NCBI RefSeq assembly: GCF_012035195.1 | Contig: NZ_JAAVJH010000002.1 | Span: 248,001-312,000 of the forward strand | DNA: 64,000 bases | Reading direction: 5' to 3' | Source: Sphingomonas corticis | GTDB lineage: Bacteria; Pseudomonadota; Alphaproteobacteria; Sphingomonadales; Sphingomonadaceae | Part shown: in pieces, positions 63,219 through 64,000 of the stretch | Layout of the letters: each line of letters starts with the position of its first letter | How positions within the stretch are numbered: the stretch's first letter is position 1 | The notes under the pieces: generated by a model | Told to the model about the DNA's origin: nothing | What the model saw: only the letters and a program-made list of their open reading frames with translations | The model's database searches: none | Made by a program: the position numbers and the translations under genes

Positions 63219-64000
63219 TCAGCCGCCGTGGACGGGCGCGCCCCAGCCGCCCCACACATAGACGGTGACGAACAGGAACAGCCACACCACGTCGACGAAA
63301 TGCCAGTACCAGGCCGCCGCCTCGAACCCGAAATGCTGCCGCGGCGTGAAGTCGCCCTTGTAGGCGCGGATCAGGCAGACGATCAGGAAGATCGTGCCGA
63401 CCAGCACGTGAAAGCCGTGGAAGCCGGTCGCCATGAAGAAGGCGGCGCCGTAGTTGATGCCCTTGAACGGGAAGGGCGCGTGCATGTACTCATACGCCTG
63501 GATCGACGTGAACAGCACGCCCAGCGCCACCGTCAGCCACAGCCCCTTCAGCACGCCGTCGCGGTCGCCGACGCCCAGAAGGCCCCAGAACCCGCGCTTC
63601 TCGCCGCCGCGCTGGTCGTGGATCAGCGCGTGGTGCGCCCAGGTGACCGTGGTGCCGCTGGTGAGCAGGATCAGCGTGTTGAGCAGCGGCAGTTCGAAGG
63701 CGTTGATGACCTCCAGCCCCTTGGGCGGCCACTGCGCCGCGATCGCCGCGCCGCCTTCCACCGCGCGCTCCACCTGGCCGTCGACGAACGACATGGCGGT
63801 GGGGAACAGCGCGAAGTCGAAGAACGCCCAGAACCAGCCGACGAAGAACATGACCTCGGAGGCGATGAACAGGATCATGCCGTAGCGGAAGTGCAGCTGG
63901 ACCACCGGCGTGTGGTCGCCCGCGTGCGCCTCGCGGATCACCTGGTGCCACCACCCCCACATGGTGAACAGCACCGCGGCCAGGCCGATCAGGAACACCC
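63219..64000 (-). CDS. ctaE: Cytochrome c oxidase subunit III, 5' partial
   Basis: At least 260 residues to the window edge; the start lies beyond 64000. Membrane subunit of the aa3-type terminal oxidase. Conserved [45 protein letters not shown] and [19 protein letters not shown] are all present, with seven helices expected. First visible gene of the operon that continues through DUF983, SURF1 and thrC. Confidence 0.97.
   Translation of the reverse strand, partial: VFLIGLAAVLFTMWGWWHQVIREAHAGDHTPVVQLHFRYGMILFIASEVMFFVGWFWAFFDFALFPTAMSFVDGQVERAVEGGAAIAAQWPPKGLEVINAFELPLLNTLILLTSGTTVTWAHHALIHDQRGGEKRGFWGLLGVGDRDGVLKGLWLTVALGVLFTSIQAYEYMHAPFPFKGINYGAAFFMATGFHGFHVLVGTIFLIVCLIRAYKGDFTPRQHFGFEAAAWYWHFVDVVWLFLFVTVYVWGGWGAPVHGG

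Overview
This 64 kb window is high-GC chromosomal DNA from an alphaproteobacterium, almost certainly Sphingomonas or a close sphingomonad. The evidence is a PEPxxWA-CTERM protein, a TorF-type porin, DUF1489, phytoene synthase, a TonB receptor with a Gly/Pro-rich insert, the gene order cox3-DUF983-SURF1-thrC, and scattered repeats with the core CTTCGACTTCGCTCAG. Genes are packed tightly. Many are joined by 4-nt ATGA/GTGA/TTGA overlaps, and GTG or TTG starts are common. I see no insertion sequence, prophage or CRISPR array. Both window edges cut through genes.

Layout. 1-1.2 kb: the end of a polymorphic toxin with a CdiA-type C-terminal nuclease domain, broken by a one-base frameshift, and its overlapping SitI3-like immunity gene. 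1.2-3.6 kb (minus): alkylation repair operon ada-tag-DUF72. 3.9 kb: tRNA-Gly(GCC). 4.1-9.5 kb (plus): two-component pair, beta-carbonic anhydrase with a SulP transporter, and a TorF porin. 9.5-11.3 kb (plus): CnoX-like thioredoxin, LON-domain protein, Trm112. 11.4-14.9 kb: DUF1489, mgtE, cyclophilin, LysR regulator. 15-17.6 kb: a probable small RNA with a strong terminator, then a bacterial Cdc48/p97-type AAA ATPase. 17.6-21.9 kb: small sphingomonad protein, S9 peptidase, ATM1-type ABC exporter. 21.9-27.8 kb: two polytopic GT-C-like membrane proteins divergent from a 799-residue secreted protein of unknown function. 27.9-32.8 kb: LOG protein, phytoene synthase, secreted protein, Rid protein, ATP-dependent DNA ligase. 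32.8-35.5 kb: S41 peptidase, Lrp regulator coupled to an EamA exporter. 35.5-41.7 kb (mostly minus): small membrane protein, TIGR01244 phosphatase, CorA/ZntB, Met8-like siroheme enzyme carrying an in-frame repeat insertion, lysA, LptM-like lipoprotein, argH, divergent TlpA-like redoxin. 41.8-46.1 kb: S1/P1 nuclease, MarR, PEP-CTERM protein, tRNA-Gln(CTG), Ppx/GppA, RlmE. 46.3-51.7 kb: prfC, a four-gene envelope operon (lipoprotein, OmpA, small secreted protein, GNAT), recQ. 51.8-56.9 kb: TonB-dependent receptor and an osmoprotectant-type ABC importer. 56.9-59.8 kb: SDR, pterin dehydratase, zincin metallopeptidase, ccmA-ccmB. 59.9-64 kb (minus): cox3 (partial), DUF983, SURF1, thrC, rRNA methyltransferase.

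Most of the window is core metabolism. The parts most worth a second look are the frameshifted toxin/immunity pair at the left edge, the GT-C-like/secreted protein cluster, the repeat that has become coding sequence inside the siroheme gene, and the unannotated small RNA upstream of the Cdc48-type gene.
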